Shown here piece by piece: positions 36,801 through 45,205 of a DNA stretch of 64,000 nt. Each line of letters opens with the position of its first letter. Position 1 is the stretch's first letter. The position numbers and the translations under genes were made by a program. The stretch comes from Nocardia acididurans (GTDB taxonomy: Bacteria > Actinomycetota > Actinomycetes > Mycobacteriales > Mycobacteriaceae), in assembly GCF_016741815.1 (NCBI RefSeq), contig NZ_JAERRJ010000011.1:1-64000 (forward strand), written 5' to 3'. The notes beneath the pieces are model-generated. The model had not been told where the DNA came from and made no database searches. It was given only the letters and a program-made list of their open reading frames with translations.

Positions 36801-37455
36801 TGCAAGCACCGTCGAGCCCGATGCGCAGCCGCTGGGCCTGCGCGAGCGGAAGAAGCTGCAGACCAGGCAGAACATCTCCGATACGGCCACCAGGCTGTTC
36901 CTGGAACGCGGCTTCGAGGCCGTCACCATCGCCGAGATCGCCGCGGCGGCCGATGTCGCCAAGATGACCGTCACGAACTACTTCCCGCGCAAGGAGGACC
37001 TCGCGCTGGACATGTCGGACGTCTTCGTGGACAGCCTCGCCCGGACGGTGCGCGAACGGCGGTCCGGTGAATCCGCGCTGGCCGCGCTGCGCCGCGTCTA
37101 CCTCGAGTGGGCGGCGGAACGGAATCCGATCCAGGGCTTCTCCGGGCCGGAGTTCGGCCGGCTGATGACCGAGAGCCCGGCCCTGGCCGCCCGCGTGCGC
37201 GAATTCCACGAGGCGCGCGAGAACCGGCTGGCCGAGACGCTCGCCGCGGAAACGCACGCCGCCGCAGACGATTTCACGCCCCGCATCGTCGCCGCGCTGC
37301 TGGGCGGCATCCATCGCGCACTGTTCGAGGACACCCTGCGCCGCACGGTCGACGGCGTGCCCGACGATGCCAATGCCGCACTGCTGGTCGAGCGCACGCG
37401 CGCCGCGTTCGATGTGCTCGAACCCGCGCTGGGGGAGTACGCCGTCCGCGCCTGA
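36796..37455 (+). CDS. TetR-family transcriptional regulator
   Basis: The 219-residue protein has an N-terminal helix-turn-helix (ATRLFLERGFEAVTIAEIAAAADVAKMTVTNYF, about residues 30-62) and a helical ligand-binding half. TACGCT at 36783-36788 ends seven bases before the ATG, a leaderless promoter. A dyad CTCAT-CCGT-ATGAG overlaps both the predicted transcription start and the start codon, so self-repression is plausible. The MFS pump gene begins 89 bases downstream on the same strand and is the likely regulated partner. Confidence 0.93.
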   Translation: MSASTVEPDAQPLGLRERKKLQTRQNISDTATRLFLERGFEAVTIAEIAAAADVAKMTVTNYFPRKEDLALDMSDVFVDSLARTVRERRSGESALAALRRVYLEWAAERNPIQGFSGPEFGRLMTESPALAARVREFHEARENRLAETLAAETHAAADDFTPRIVAALLGGIHRALFEDTLRRTVDGVPDDANAALLVERTRAAFDVLEPALGEYAVRA

Positions 37456-37544
37456 CCGGGCGCGGCAATCGCCGCGAGTCGGGCATCCGATGGTTTGCCG
37501 TGTCGTTGCTCAGGCGTGGTCGACGGCCGTCACATACTGGGCCG

Positions 37545-39578
37545 ATGACTGGTGCCAGTGCCGCCGCAGACCTTGCCGGGCCGCAGCCGATGAGCCGGGC
37601 ACGCACCAATCTGGTGTTCGCCACCGTGGTCCTGGGCATGCTCATGGCGGCCCTCGACCAGACCATCGTCTCCACCGCGCTGCCGACCATCGTCGCTGAT
37701 CTGGGCGGTGCCGGGCATATCGCGTGGGTGGTCAGCTCATATCTGGTGACCGAGGCGATCGCGACCGCGCTGGCGGGCAAGTTCGGTGACATGTTCGGCC
37801 GCAAACTGGTCTTCCAGATCAGCGGCCTGATCTTCATCCTCGGCTCGGTCATCGCCGGTCTGTCCGAGGGCATGACATTGCTGATCATTGCCCGGGGCAT
37901 TCAGGGCGTGGGTGCGGGCGGGCTCATGGTCACCTCCATGGCCCTCATCGCCGACACCATTCCGCTGCGCGAACGCGGCAAGTACCAGGGTGCGCTGGGC
38001 GCGGTCTTCGGTCTCACCACCGTGCTCGGGCCGACCCTGGGCGGACTGTTCACCGACCACCTCAGCTGGCGCTGGTGCTTCTACGTGAACGTGCCGCTGG
38101 CCATCTTCATGATCCTGCTGGCGGCGCGCACGCTGCCGCATGTGAAGGCCGCCGCCAAGCCGATCATCGACTACCTGGGCGTCGCCCTGATCGCCGTCGG
38201 CGTCACCTGCCTGATTCTCGCCCTGGAGTGGGGCGGGCAGGAATACGCCTGGGGCTCTTCGATGATCATCGGCCTGTTCGTCACGGCGGCCGTCGCCGTG
38301 GCGCTGTTCGTGCCGGTGGAATTGCGGGCCAAGGAACCCACGATTCCCATGAAGCTGTTCCGCAGCAATGTCTTCACGGTCTGCTCGATCCTGAGCTTCA
38401 TCGTCGGCTTCGCCATGCTGGGCGCGATGACCTTCCTGCCCGCCTTCCTGCAGTACGTGATGGGCGTCAGCGCCACCGCCTCCGGCCTGCGGACGCTGCC
38501 GCTGGTGGTGGGCCTGTTCACCACCTCGATCCTCTCGGGCATCGTGGTGGGAAGGACGGGGCGCTACAAGGCTTTTCCGATCGTCGGCACCGCGGTCATG
38601 GCGGTGGGCCTGGCCCTGATGTCCACCATGGGCAGGGACACCGGTTTCTGGGAGCAGTCGCTGTACATGCTGATCCTGGGCCTGGGCATCGGCCTCACCA
38701 TGCAGGTGCTCACCATCGCGGTGCAGAACAGCGTGCCCTACGCGGATCTGGGCACCGCGACCTCCGGTGTCACCTTCTTCCGCACCATCGGAAGCGCCTT
38801 CGGCACAGCGATTTTCGGCACGCTCTACACCAATCAGCTCACCCCGAAGCTGGAGGCGGCCGTCATCGAGACCAGGGTGCCGCCGGAGACCGCGCAGAAT
38901 CCGGAACTGCTGCGCAAACTCCCCGAGGCACAGGCGAATCCGATCATCGACGCCTACGCCACCTCCATCGACTACGTCTTCCGCTGGGTGGTGCCGGTCG
39001 CGGTGATCGGCTTCCTCGTGGCCTGGTTCCTGAAGCAGGTGAAGTTGCGCGACAGCGTGCGCGCCGAGGCGTCCGATGTGGGCGACGGCTTCTCGATGCC
39101 GATCTCGCCGGATCGCCTGGTGCACCTGGAGAAGGCGGTGGCGCGGGTGCTGAGCAGGCAGCGCGACAACACCGTCCCGGAGACCGGAATCCTTGCCGCG
39201 GCGGGCAGTTCGCTGGACCGGGACGAGGCGTGGGCGCTCGGGCAGGTGCGCCTCTACACCCAGCTGCGCGGGCACGCCACGGTGTCGGATATCGCCAGGA
39301 CCCATTTCATTCCGGGCGAACTGGTCGATCCGGTGTTCGCCAAGGCGGAGCGGGACGGGCTGGTGCGCCGGGCCGGTGCGGACCTGACCCTCACCGACGC
39401 CGGTGTCGCGGAGGTGGACAAGGTGCGCGCCGCGTGGCGGCGCTGGCTCGACACCCAGTTGGAGGACTGGGATCTCACCGATCCGGACGATCGTGCCCTG
39501 CTCGATCAGGCGCTGGACAATATCGCCACCAAACTGCTCGACGAGTCCGATCGCCCGGATGTGCTGTCACGCAGCTGA
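37545..39578 (+). CDS. DHA2-family MFS drug transporter with C-terminal winged-helix domain
   Basis: The 677-residue protein has about 14 membrane segments of the QacA/EmrB type, including ALDQTIVSTALPTIV, GKFGDMFGRK (motif A) and GLTTVLGPTLGGLFTD (motif C). These pumps export drugs or lipids using the proton gradient. After the last helix (near residue 500) comes a soluble region. Its part ATVSDIARTHFIPGELVD followed by DGLVRRAGADLTLTDAG looks like a MarR/PadR-type winged helix, near residues 570-640. The ATG at 37545 follows CATACT by six bases. The TetR gene just upstream probably controls it. The stop overlaps the convergent monooxygenase by 12 bases. Confidence 0.92.
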   Translation: MTGASAAADLAGPQPMSRARTNLVFATVVLGMLMAALDQTIVSTALPTIVADLGGAGHIAWVVSSYLVTEAIATALAGKFGDMFGRKLVFQISGLIFILGSVIAGLSEGMTLLIIARGIQGVGAGGLMVTSMALIADTIPLRERGKYQGALGAVFGLTTVLGPTLGGLFTDHLSWRWCFYVNVPLAIFMILLAARTLPHVKAAAKPIIDYLGVALIAVGVTCLILALEWGGQEYAWGSSMIIGLFVTAAVAVALFVPVELRAKEPTIPMKLFRSNVFTVCSILSFIVGFAMLGAMTFLPAFLQYVMGVSATASGLRTLPLVVGLFTTSILSGIVVGRTGRYKAFPIVGTAVMAVGLALMSTMGRDTGFWEQSLYMLILGLGIGLTMQVLTIAVQNSVPYADLGTATSGVTFFRTIGSAFGTAIFGTLYTNQLTPKLEAAVIETRVPPETAQNPELLRKLPEAQANPIIDAYATSIDYVFRWVVPVAVIGFLVAWFLKQVKLRDSVRAEASDVGDGFSMPISPDRLVHLEKAVARVLSRQRDNTVPETGILAAAGSSLDRDEAWALGQVRLYTQLRGHATVSDIARTHFIPGELVDPVFAKAERDGLVRRAGADLTLTDAGVAEVDKVRAAWRRWLDTQLEDWDLTDPDDRALLDQALDNIATKLLDESDRPDVLSRS

Positions 39579-40772
39579 TCCCATGCGGGCCGGGCGTACC
39601 GGCTCGTCCCACGGAATCCGGAACCGCTGTTCGGCCCCGAACGCCTTCTCCGGATTCATCGCCTTGAACATGACCGGCATGACCGCCTGCATGACCCGCC
39701 GGGCGATGGGCCCGGCGGCCTTGGTGTTGTTGATGCGGGCCACCCGGGCGGCCACGGCTTCCACGCGGGGGCGGCGCAGCGCCTCGTAGGTCGTGAAAGC
39801 CGTTGCCGGATCCTCGATGTCCCGCAGGCACCGGGCCAGTTCGATGGCGCTCTCGATGGCCAGGGACGCGCCCTGTCCGGAGGTGTTGCTCGGCGCGTGG
39901 ACGGCGTCGCCGGTGAGCGCCAGCCGCCCGCCATGCCAGCGCGGGACCGGCGGCATGATGTGCAGCGCACCGGTCGTGACCAGCTGGTCGGCGGTGGTGG
40001 CCTGCGCCAGCCGATGACCCGGATCGTCGTCGGCGTAGGTCTCGCGCAGGATCCGCAACCACTGCTCGGCGGGCACCGCCCGCGCCTCGGTGAGCGAAAG
40101 GTACTGCTCGTGCGGCAGATTCGCGCCCCAGGCCACCCGGCCGTCCGGCATGCCCCAGTAGATGTAGTAGGCCCGCTTGCCGAACGCGAAAACCATGGTG
40201 TCGGGCGGGCATTCGACATCGCAGTCGACGGTCGCGCCGAAACCGATCATGCGCAGGAACTTCGGCCCCGGAGCCGTGGGATCGACGAGAGCGCGCACGG
40301 TGGAACGGATTCCGTCGGCGCCGATGAGCACGTCGCCGGTGGCGGTGCTGCCGTCCGCGAAATGCGCGGTGACCCCGCCCGCATGCTCCTCGACATCGAC
40401 CAGGCGCCGGTTGTATTCGAACGGCACGCCCGCCGCGACGGCGGTGTCGTGCAGTACCCGGTGCAGGTCCGGGCGTTCCACCACCTGTAGTGGCTCGACC
40501 CCGGTGAGCTGCGGCATCGGGATGGTCTTGGCGCCGATGGACGCCGACGACCGCGAGACCGGAGCGGCGATCTCGCGCACCGCGTTCGCGGCTCCGACGA
40601 TCTCGAGTGCGGCCATTCCGTTGGGGGCCAGCGCCAGTGCGGAGCCGATACCGTAGGCCGGGCCCGGATAGGCCTCGTAGACGCGGGCGTCGATACCCGC
40701 CTTGTGCAGGGCGGTCGCGGCCACCGGGCCGGAGATGCCGCCGCCGATGATGAGCGCGCGTGAAACAGACAT
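39567..40772 (-). CDS. FAD-dependent aromatic-ring-type monooxygenase
   Basis: The 401-residue group A flavoprotein has the FAD motif IIGGGISGPVAA at the start, the DG motif region in VLIGADGIRSTVRAL, and the GDAVHAPSNTSGQGASLAIE motif near residue 290. Relatives hydroxylate phenols, polyketides or antibiotics, for example tetracycline- or rifampicin-inactivating enzymes, but the substrate cannot be assigned here. A weak GGGAGA ribosome-binding site precedes the ATG. The PadR gene lies 188 bases upstream on the same strand, and direct repeats GTTRCCAA occupy the promoter. Confidence 0.9.
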   Translation of the reverse strand: MSVSRALIIGGGISGPVAATALHKAGIDARVYEAYPGPAYGIGSALALAPNGMAALEIVGAANAVREIAAPVSRSSASIGAKTIPMPQLTGVEPLQVVERPDLHRVLHDTAVAAGVPFEYNRRLVDVEEHAGGVTAHFADGSTATGDVLIGADGIRSTVRALVDPTAPGPKFLRMIGFGATVDCDVECPPDTMVFAFGKRAYYIYWGMPDGRVAWGANLPHEQYLSLTEARAVPAEQWLRILRETYADDDPGHRLAQATTADQLVTTGALHIMPPVPRWHGGRLALTGDAVHAPSNTSGQGASLAIESAIELARCLRDIEDPATAFTTYEALRRPRVEAVAARVARINNTKAAGPIARRVMQAVMPVMFKAMNPEKAFGAEQRFRIPWDEPVRPARMGSAA

Positions 40773-40846
40773 GGGTTGTCTCCCTGAGTGAATTCGAGAT
40801 TCGATACCCGAAACGGCGCGCGTGCGGAGAACCCAGTTATCCTGTA

Positions 40847-40866
40847 GTTGCCAAACTCGTTACCAA
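40847..40866. promoter_or_regulatory. Direct repeats GTTGCCAA/GTTACCAA upstream of the FAD monooxygenase
   Basis: GTTGCCAA (40847-40854) and GTTACCAA (40859-40866) repeat with a 12-base period. On the minus strand they lie where a -35 element of the monooxygenase promoter would be. AACT and AGTT within them also form a small dyad. Confidence 0.5.
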
Positions 40867-40960
40867 GTTCGCCTGCACGGACGCGGTTCGAGGCGGTGTT
40901 TTCCCGGGCTTCGGCGACGGTGTTGCAGCACCCCGCCGGGGCCCGGTTTCGTGTCGGTGG

Positions 40961-41611
40961 TCAGTCCTGCGGTGGCTGTTCCTCCTCCATGAGTGCGACG
41001 ACTTCGGCGGGCGGCAGGCCACTGACGTGCCAGCTGCGCCAGCCCTCGACATCCGGGAAACTGCCGTCGGACAGCGACTCTCGCAGCCCGCGCGCCCAAT
41101 TCACCTCGGCCTCCAGCATGGCCAGCTCGTAGTCGTCCTCGACCAGGAACAGGCGCGGCAGCGAGCCTTCCAGCGCTGCCATCTGGGCCCGATACTCGGC
41201 AATGGTCTTGTCCAGCTTGGTGATTCGCTCACCCAGCAGGTCGATGACCTCGTCCGGCGGCAGCACCGCCAGCACCGAGAGCCCGGCGCGGAAGCGCCGC
41301 TGCTCGGGTTCGGGGCTGGAGATGAGTTCCCTTGTCCAGTCGGTCAATTCGGCGCGACCGGCCTCGGTGATGGCGTAGATGGTGCGCTCGGGCCGGGCTC
41401 CGTCGCGCTCGCTGCCGGTGATCTCCAGGAACCCGTGCTTGGTGAGGTTGTCCACGACGGTGTACAGCGAACCCCACTTGATATCCATATCGCGGTCCTT
41501 GCCCCAGGACCGCAACTTCGCAGCGATCTCGTAGCGGTGCATGGGTGCGACATGCAGCGTGGACAGGACGGCCAGGCCCATCAGATTGGTGATCTTGCGC
41601 TTGCGGGCCAT
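40961..41611 (-). CDS. PadR-family transcriptional regulator
   Basis: The 216-residue protein has the PadR winged helix in its first 90 residues (LMGLAVLSTLHVAPMHRYEI, KWGSLYTVVDNLTKHGFLE) and a helical C-terminal dimerisation part (LFLVEDDYELAMLEAEVNWARG), the long PadR-s2/Vir layout. AGGAGG stands eight bases before the ATG at 41611, so a GTG nine bases further upstream is rejected. A 30-base imperfect palindrome directly upstream suggests self-regulation. PadR proteins usually repress a neighbouring pump or detoxifying enzyme; the FAD monooxygenase downstream is the likely target. Confidence 0.92.
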   Translation of the reverse strand: MARKRKITNLMGLAVLSTLHVAPMHRYEIAAKLRSWGKDRDMDIKWGSLYTVVDNLTKHGFLEITGSERDGARPERTIYAITEAGRAELTDWTRELISSPEPEQRRFRAGLSVLAVLPPDEVIDLLGERITKLDKTIAEYRAQMAALEGSLPRLFLVEDDYELAMLEAEVNWARGLRESLSDGSFPDVEGWRSWHVSGLPPAEVVALMEEEQPPQD

Positions 41612-41627
41612 TGCGGACACCTCCTGT

Positions 41628-41657
41628 TACTCGTCTACGAATATACGTCTACGAGTA
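41628..41657. promoter_or_regulatory. PadR operator candidate
   Basis: The 30-base sequence starts TACTCGTCTACG and ends ACGTCTACGAGTA. It is symmetrical at 24 of 30 positions and contains CGTCTACGA twice as a direct repeat. It is 17 bases upstream of the PadR start codon and contains AT-rich centre AATATA. Confidence 0.7.
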
Positions 41658-41673
41658 TCAGGGCGGCAAGGTC

Positions 41674-42456
41674 CTATTCGGGTGAGAACCGCGACCGCAG
41701 ATAGTCGGCGGTGAACCGGTCCGCGGGCAGGAACGCCTCGAGGTGCAGCTCCGACAGGGTGACGTCGGTGGCCGTGGAGAACGTGCTGATGGTGGTGATC
41801 AGGCTCAGCTCGCCCGCATCCGTGTGCAGACGCAGGGGCACCGAGAAACCGACATGTTCCGGCCCGGGTACGAGCGGTGGCAGGTAACTCTCCAGCTCGG
41901 TGATGAACCCCGCCCGCGCCGGATCGGGACTGCGCGCGTCCCGTCCGCGCAGGGCGTCGGTGATGTGCCGCCCCCACTCGGGCAGATTCCGCACCCGCCG
42001 CGCCAACCCCTCCGAATGCAGTGCCAGCCGCAGCACGTTCACCGGCTGCTCCAGCAGCGCGGCCGGAGCCCCCTCGGTGAGCAGTTCGAAAGCGCCGTTG
42101 GCGGACACCAATTCGCCGTGGCCCTTCGTGACCACGGCCGGATACGGCATGTGCCCCCGCAGGATCGAGTCCAGCGCATCCCGCACGGCTCCGAGTTCCG
42201 GTGCGTCGAAAGCGGATTCGGCGAACACGGGTGCGTACCCGGCGGCCAGCAGCAGGCTGTTGCGCTCCCGGAGCGACAGCTCCAGCGATTCGGCCAGCCG
42301 CACCACCATGGTCCGCCCCGGCTGCGACCGCCCCTGCTCCAGGAAGCTCAGATACCGCTGGCTCGTCTCGGTGCGAATGGCCAGGTCCAGCTGGCTGATC
42401 CGGCGCAGCCCGCGCCAGTGCCGCAGCTGCTGTGCGAAGGGACTCGCGATCACCAT
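41674..42456 (-). CDS. XRE-family regulator with MmyB-like ligand-binding domain
   Basis: The 260-residue protein has a helix-turn-helix in its first 65 residues (QLDLAIRTETSQRYLSFLEQG) and a C-terminal domain of the MmyB type (LLLAAGYAPVF, SVPLRLHTDAGELSLITTISTF). MmyB-like domains are related to PAS folds and may bind fatty acids. The start is either ATG 42465, which abuts GGAGGT, or ATG 42456, about ten bases from it; the latter has workable spacing. It diverges from a medium-chain reductase gene, and three repeats of GGGAAT type sit in the shared promoter. Confidence 0.88.
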   Translation of the reverse strand: MVIASPFAQQLRHWRGLRRISQLDLAIRTETSQRYLSFLEQGRSQPGRTMVVRLAESLELSLRERNSLLLAAGYAPVFAESAFDAPELGAVRDALDSILRGHMPYPAVVTKGHGELVSANGAFELLTEGAPAALLEQPVNVLRLALHSEGLARRVRNLPEWGRHITDALRGRDARSPDPARAGFITELESYLPPLVPGPEHVGFSVPLRLHTDAGELSLITTISTFSTATDVTLSELHLEAFLPADRFTADYLRSRFSPE

Positions 42457-42499
42457 TGCCGTCATACCTCCACCGTGCCGTCACACGGGTCACCTCGCG

Positions 42500-42575
42500 A
42501 TTCCCCGGAGGGAATGACGCGAACGCCCGCGAGGGAATGACGCGGGCGGCCACCGGATCATTCCCCGGAGGGAAT
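42500..42575. promoter_or_regulatory. Three operator-like repeats between XRE and reductase genes
   Basis: ATTCCCCGGAGGGAAT occurs at 42500-42515 and again at 42560-42575, exactly 60 bases apart. A half copy GAGGGAATGACGCG at 42531-42544 repeats 42508-42521. The full copies have perfect ATTCCC/GGGAAT arms. They occupy the promoter space between the divergent genes. Confidence 0.8.
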
Positions 42576-42653
42576 CGCGCGGCGTCCGCCCGCCGGACAG
42601 ACTCGCCACCGGCGGCGGGACCCCGCCGAACCCTCGGAGATCCGGAGCGAACC

Positions 42654-43673
42654 ATGAATGCCATTGCCTACCAGGCGGACCCGATGCGCGGTCTGGACGG
42701 ACTGACCACCCGCGCCCAGCGGATTCCCGAGCCCGGCCCCGATCAGGTGGTGGTGCGGGTGCGCGCCGCCTCGCTCAACCGCCGCGATCTGATGCTCATG
42801 GAGGGCGCCTATCCGCTGCCCATGCGGCCGGGCGTGGTCCCGCTGGTGGACGGCGTCGGTACGGTCGTGGCCCTGGGCGGCAACGTGACCCGGGCCGCGA
42901 TCGGCGATCGCGTCACCGGTTCCTACTTCGTGCACTGGGTGGACGGCCGCCAGACGCAAGCCCTGAGTGCCCAGCAGTACGGCGCGAACTTCGACGGCTG
43001 GCTCGCGGACTACATTGTGCTGGAGCAGGATTCGATCGCGCACGTGCCGGCCCACCTGACCGATGCGGAGGCCGCGAGCCTCACCGCCGCGGGCCTGGTG
43101 GCCTGGTCCGCGATCAGTAAGCCGATCCCGGTCGCCCCGGGGGAGACGGTGGTGACGGTCGGCACGGGCACCGTGGCGCTGTTCGCGGTGCAGCACGCGA
43201 AAATGCTGGGCGCACGGGTTGTTTCGATCACCTCCTCACGGGACAAGGCGGAGCGGTTGCGCACGCTCGGCGCGGACGAGACCGTCGATCGCACCGAGAC
43301 GCCCGACTGGGAGCAGGCGGTTCTGGACCTGACCGGCGGGGACGGCGCCGAGCACGTCGTGGACGCGGTCGGCCTGCCCACATTGCCGAAATCCCTTGCC
43401 GCCGCGGGCTACAACGCCCAGGTCACGTTGATCGGCGCCTTCCCCGCACCGGACGGACAGCAGCTCGCCGACCCGCTGGGCTTCGGCTACCGGGCGCTGC
43501 GCCGCCCCGCCGTCGGCAGCCGCACCGACTTCGAGGCCATGAACCGCGCGCTCGCGGAGCACGCCGTGCATCCGGTGATCGACCGGGTCTTCCCCTTCGA
43601 GCAGGCCGTGGAGGCGTACCGCTACTTCGCGCAGGGCGACCCGTTCGGCAAGGTCGTCATCACGATGTCCTAG
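42654..43673 (+). CDS. Medium-chain NAD(P)H-dependent quinone-reductase-like oxidoreductase
   Basis: The 339-residue protein has the GroES-like half (SLNRRDLMLMEGAYPLPMRPGV) and a Rossmann half with VVTVGTGTVALFAVQHAKMLGA. The cysteines that bind zinc in alcohol dehydrogenases are absent, so it belongs with the zinc-free quinone oxidoreductases. It should reduce a quinone or activated alkene with NADPH. No strong ribosome-binding site is seen beyond CGGAG ten bases upstream. The divergent XRE regulator and its operators probably control it. Its stop overlaps the LysR gene end by four bases. Confidence 0.9.
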   Translation: MNAIAYQADPMRGLDGLTTRAQRIPEPGPDQVVVRVRAASLNRRDLMLMEGAYPLPMRPGVVPLVDGVGTVVALGGNVTRAAIGDRVTGSYFVHWVDGRQTQALSAQQYGANFDGWLADYIVLEQDSIAHVPAHLTDAEAASLTAAGLVAWSAISKPIPVAPGETVVTVGTGTVALFAVQHAKMLGARVVSITSSRDKAERLRTLGADETVDRTETPDWEQAVLDLTGGDGAEHVVDAVGLPTLPKSLAAAGYNAQVTLIGAFPAPDGQQLADPLGFGYRALRRPAVGSRTDFEAMNRALAEHAVHPVIDRVFPFEQAVEAYRYFAQGDPFGKVVITMS

Positions 43674-44557
43674 CCGACCGCGGTGGCGGCGGCGCGTGCG
43701 AAGGCGCGGATCGGCGCGGTGTCGCCGCCGGTCCGCCACAGCAGCGCCCACCGCACCGGTTCGGCGTCGCGGAGCGGGACGTAGGCGACGTCCGGGCGCA
43801 CGTGATACCGCCGGATGTGCGCGCCCACCGGGAAGACGCCCTGCCCGCCGCCGACCATGGCGAGCAGTTCGTTGTAGGTGTTCGCCGCCGGACCCGAAGG
43901 TATCGGCTGCCCGTCGGAAGTCGTTCGGGGCGTGCGGATTCCGCGTACCTGCTCGGGAAGGTCCGGGGGCAGTTGCAGCATGGGGGCGCGGGTCAGGTCC
44001 CGGGGCGTGATCGAACGTCGCCGTGCCAGTGCGTGATTCGCGGGCACGGCCAGCATGCGGGCCTCGCTCACGAGCGCGGGACCGGCCGTGACGCCTTCGG
44101 CGGGGAAGGGAACCATATCCAGCACCAGATCCACCTCGCCGTCGCGCAGCCACGGAATCACCTGTGCCGGTTGGGCTTCCCGCAGCCGTACGGCGCAGTC
44201 GGGGAGCATCGTGCGGAACACCTCGGCCGCGCGGATCAGCAGTTGGCTGGTGGCCGGGTCAACGAAGGCGATCTCGAGCGTCCCGGTGCGCCCGCGCCCG
44301 GTGTCCATGGTGTGCCGCACGGCCGTGGTGATCCGGTCCCAGGCCGGCCGCAGTTCGGCGTACAGGTCGCGTCCGGCGGGGGTGGTGCGGACCTGGCGGC
44401 TGCTGCGCTCGAACAGTGGAACCCCCAGGCGGCGTTCGAGTTTCGCGATGGTCTGGCTGACCCGGGCGGTGGACACGTGCAGCCGGTCGGCGGTGCGGCC
44501 GAAGTGCAGTTCCTCGGCGAGGGTCAGAAACGCCTCCAGCTCGTGGCGTTCCAGCAT
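43670..44557 (-). CDS. LysR-family transcriptional regulator
   Basis: The 295-residue regulator has an N-terminal winged helix (ELEAFLTLAEELHFGRTADRL, SQTIAKLERRLGVPLFERSS) and an effector-binding domain. GGAGGA precedes the ATG at 44557 by about six bases. The frame runs far upstream, to 45772, but that part is the shadow of the divergent SnoaL and reductase genes. A LysR-type dyad lies between it and the SnoaL-like gene, which is the probable target. Confidence 0.92.
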   Translation of the reverse strand: MLERHELEAFLTLAEELHFGRTADRLHVSTARVSQTIAKLERRLGVPLFERSSRQVRTTPAGRDLYAELRPAWDRITTAVRHTMDTGRGRTGTLEIAFVDPATSQLLIRAAEVFRTMLPDCAVRLREAQPAQVIPWLRDGEVDLVLDMVPFPAEGVTAGPALVSEARMLAVPANHALARRRSITPRDLTRAPMLQLPPDLPEQVRGIRTPRTTSDGQPIPSGPAANTYNELLAMVGGGQGVFPVGAHIRRYHVRPDVAYVPLRDAEPVRWALLWRTGGDTAPIRAFARAAATAVG

Positions 44558-44571
44558 CGGTCCTCCACCTC

Positions 44572-44596
44572 GATCGTTAATCCTGGCTTGACGATC
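44572..44596. promoter_or_regulatory. LysR-type dyad in divergent promoter
   Basis: GATCGT (44572-44577) and ACGATC (44591-44596) are complements separated by 13 bases. The site lies between the divergent LysR and SnoaL-like genes, the standard place for LysR binding. Confidence 0.6.
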
Positions 44597-44677
44597 ATTG
44601 CACAGTTCCGCATTGATGGCGTTGCCGCGCCGGGCGAAGGTGGAGTCATCGAAACACCGACCCACCAGGAGAATCCC

Positions 44678-45181
44678 GTGTACATCACCGACTCGCACGC
44701 CGTATCCGCCACCACCGGCGAGGCCGTCGTTCGTGAACTGCGCGACCGCGCAGAGATCGTCGACGCCCTCTACCGCTTCGGCCTCGGCCAGGATCTGGGC
44801 GACAAGGATCTGTTCGCCTCCGCGTTCGCCGCCGACGCCGAACTGGATTTCCAGCCCGCCGCGGTGAAATGGGGCGGCGTGGCTCCGCTCATGACCGGAC
44901 GGGAGTTCATCGTCGACACCATCCTCACCGGTTTCGAGGGCCGGGTGGACACCACGCACCAGGTCACCAACCCGCGCGTAGTCGTCGACGGCGACACCGC
45001 CCGCCTCACCGCCATGGTCGAGGCCCAGCATCTGCTGACCGCCGAGCACGACACCTTCGCCCTGCTGAAGAACCTCTACGACGTGGAGCTGGTGCGGGAC
45101 GGCGCGCGCTGGGTGATGCGTCGCATCCGGATCGAAAACATGTGGTACCAGGGCGATCCCACGGCCATCTTCGGTGACTGA
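44678..45181 (+). CDS. SnoaL-like (NTF2-fold) protein
   Basis: The 167-residue protein has the SnoaL_4 layout: an N-terminal helix with EIVDALYRFGLGQDLGDKDLFASAFAADAELDF, a curved sheet (THQVTNPRVVVDGDTARLTAMVEAQH) and a closing RRIRIENMWYQGD strand. Members are small cyclases, hydroxylases, dehydratases or binding proteins; activity cannot be assigned. The GTG at 44678 has CAGGAG seven bases upstream. The divergent LysR gene probably regulates it. Confidence 0.87.
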   Translation: MYITDSHAVSATTGEAVVRELRDRAEIVDALYRFGLGQDLGDKDLFASAFAADAELDFQPAAVKWGGVAPLMTGREFIVDTILTGFEGRVDTTHQVTNPRVVVDGDTARLTAMVEAQHLLTAEHDTFALLKNLYDVELVRDGARWVMRRIRIENMWYQGDPTAIFGD

Positions 45182-45205
45182 GACGCCGGTGCTACTGTGC
45201 CGGAT

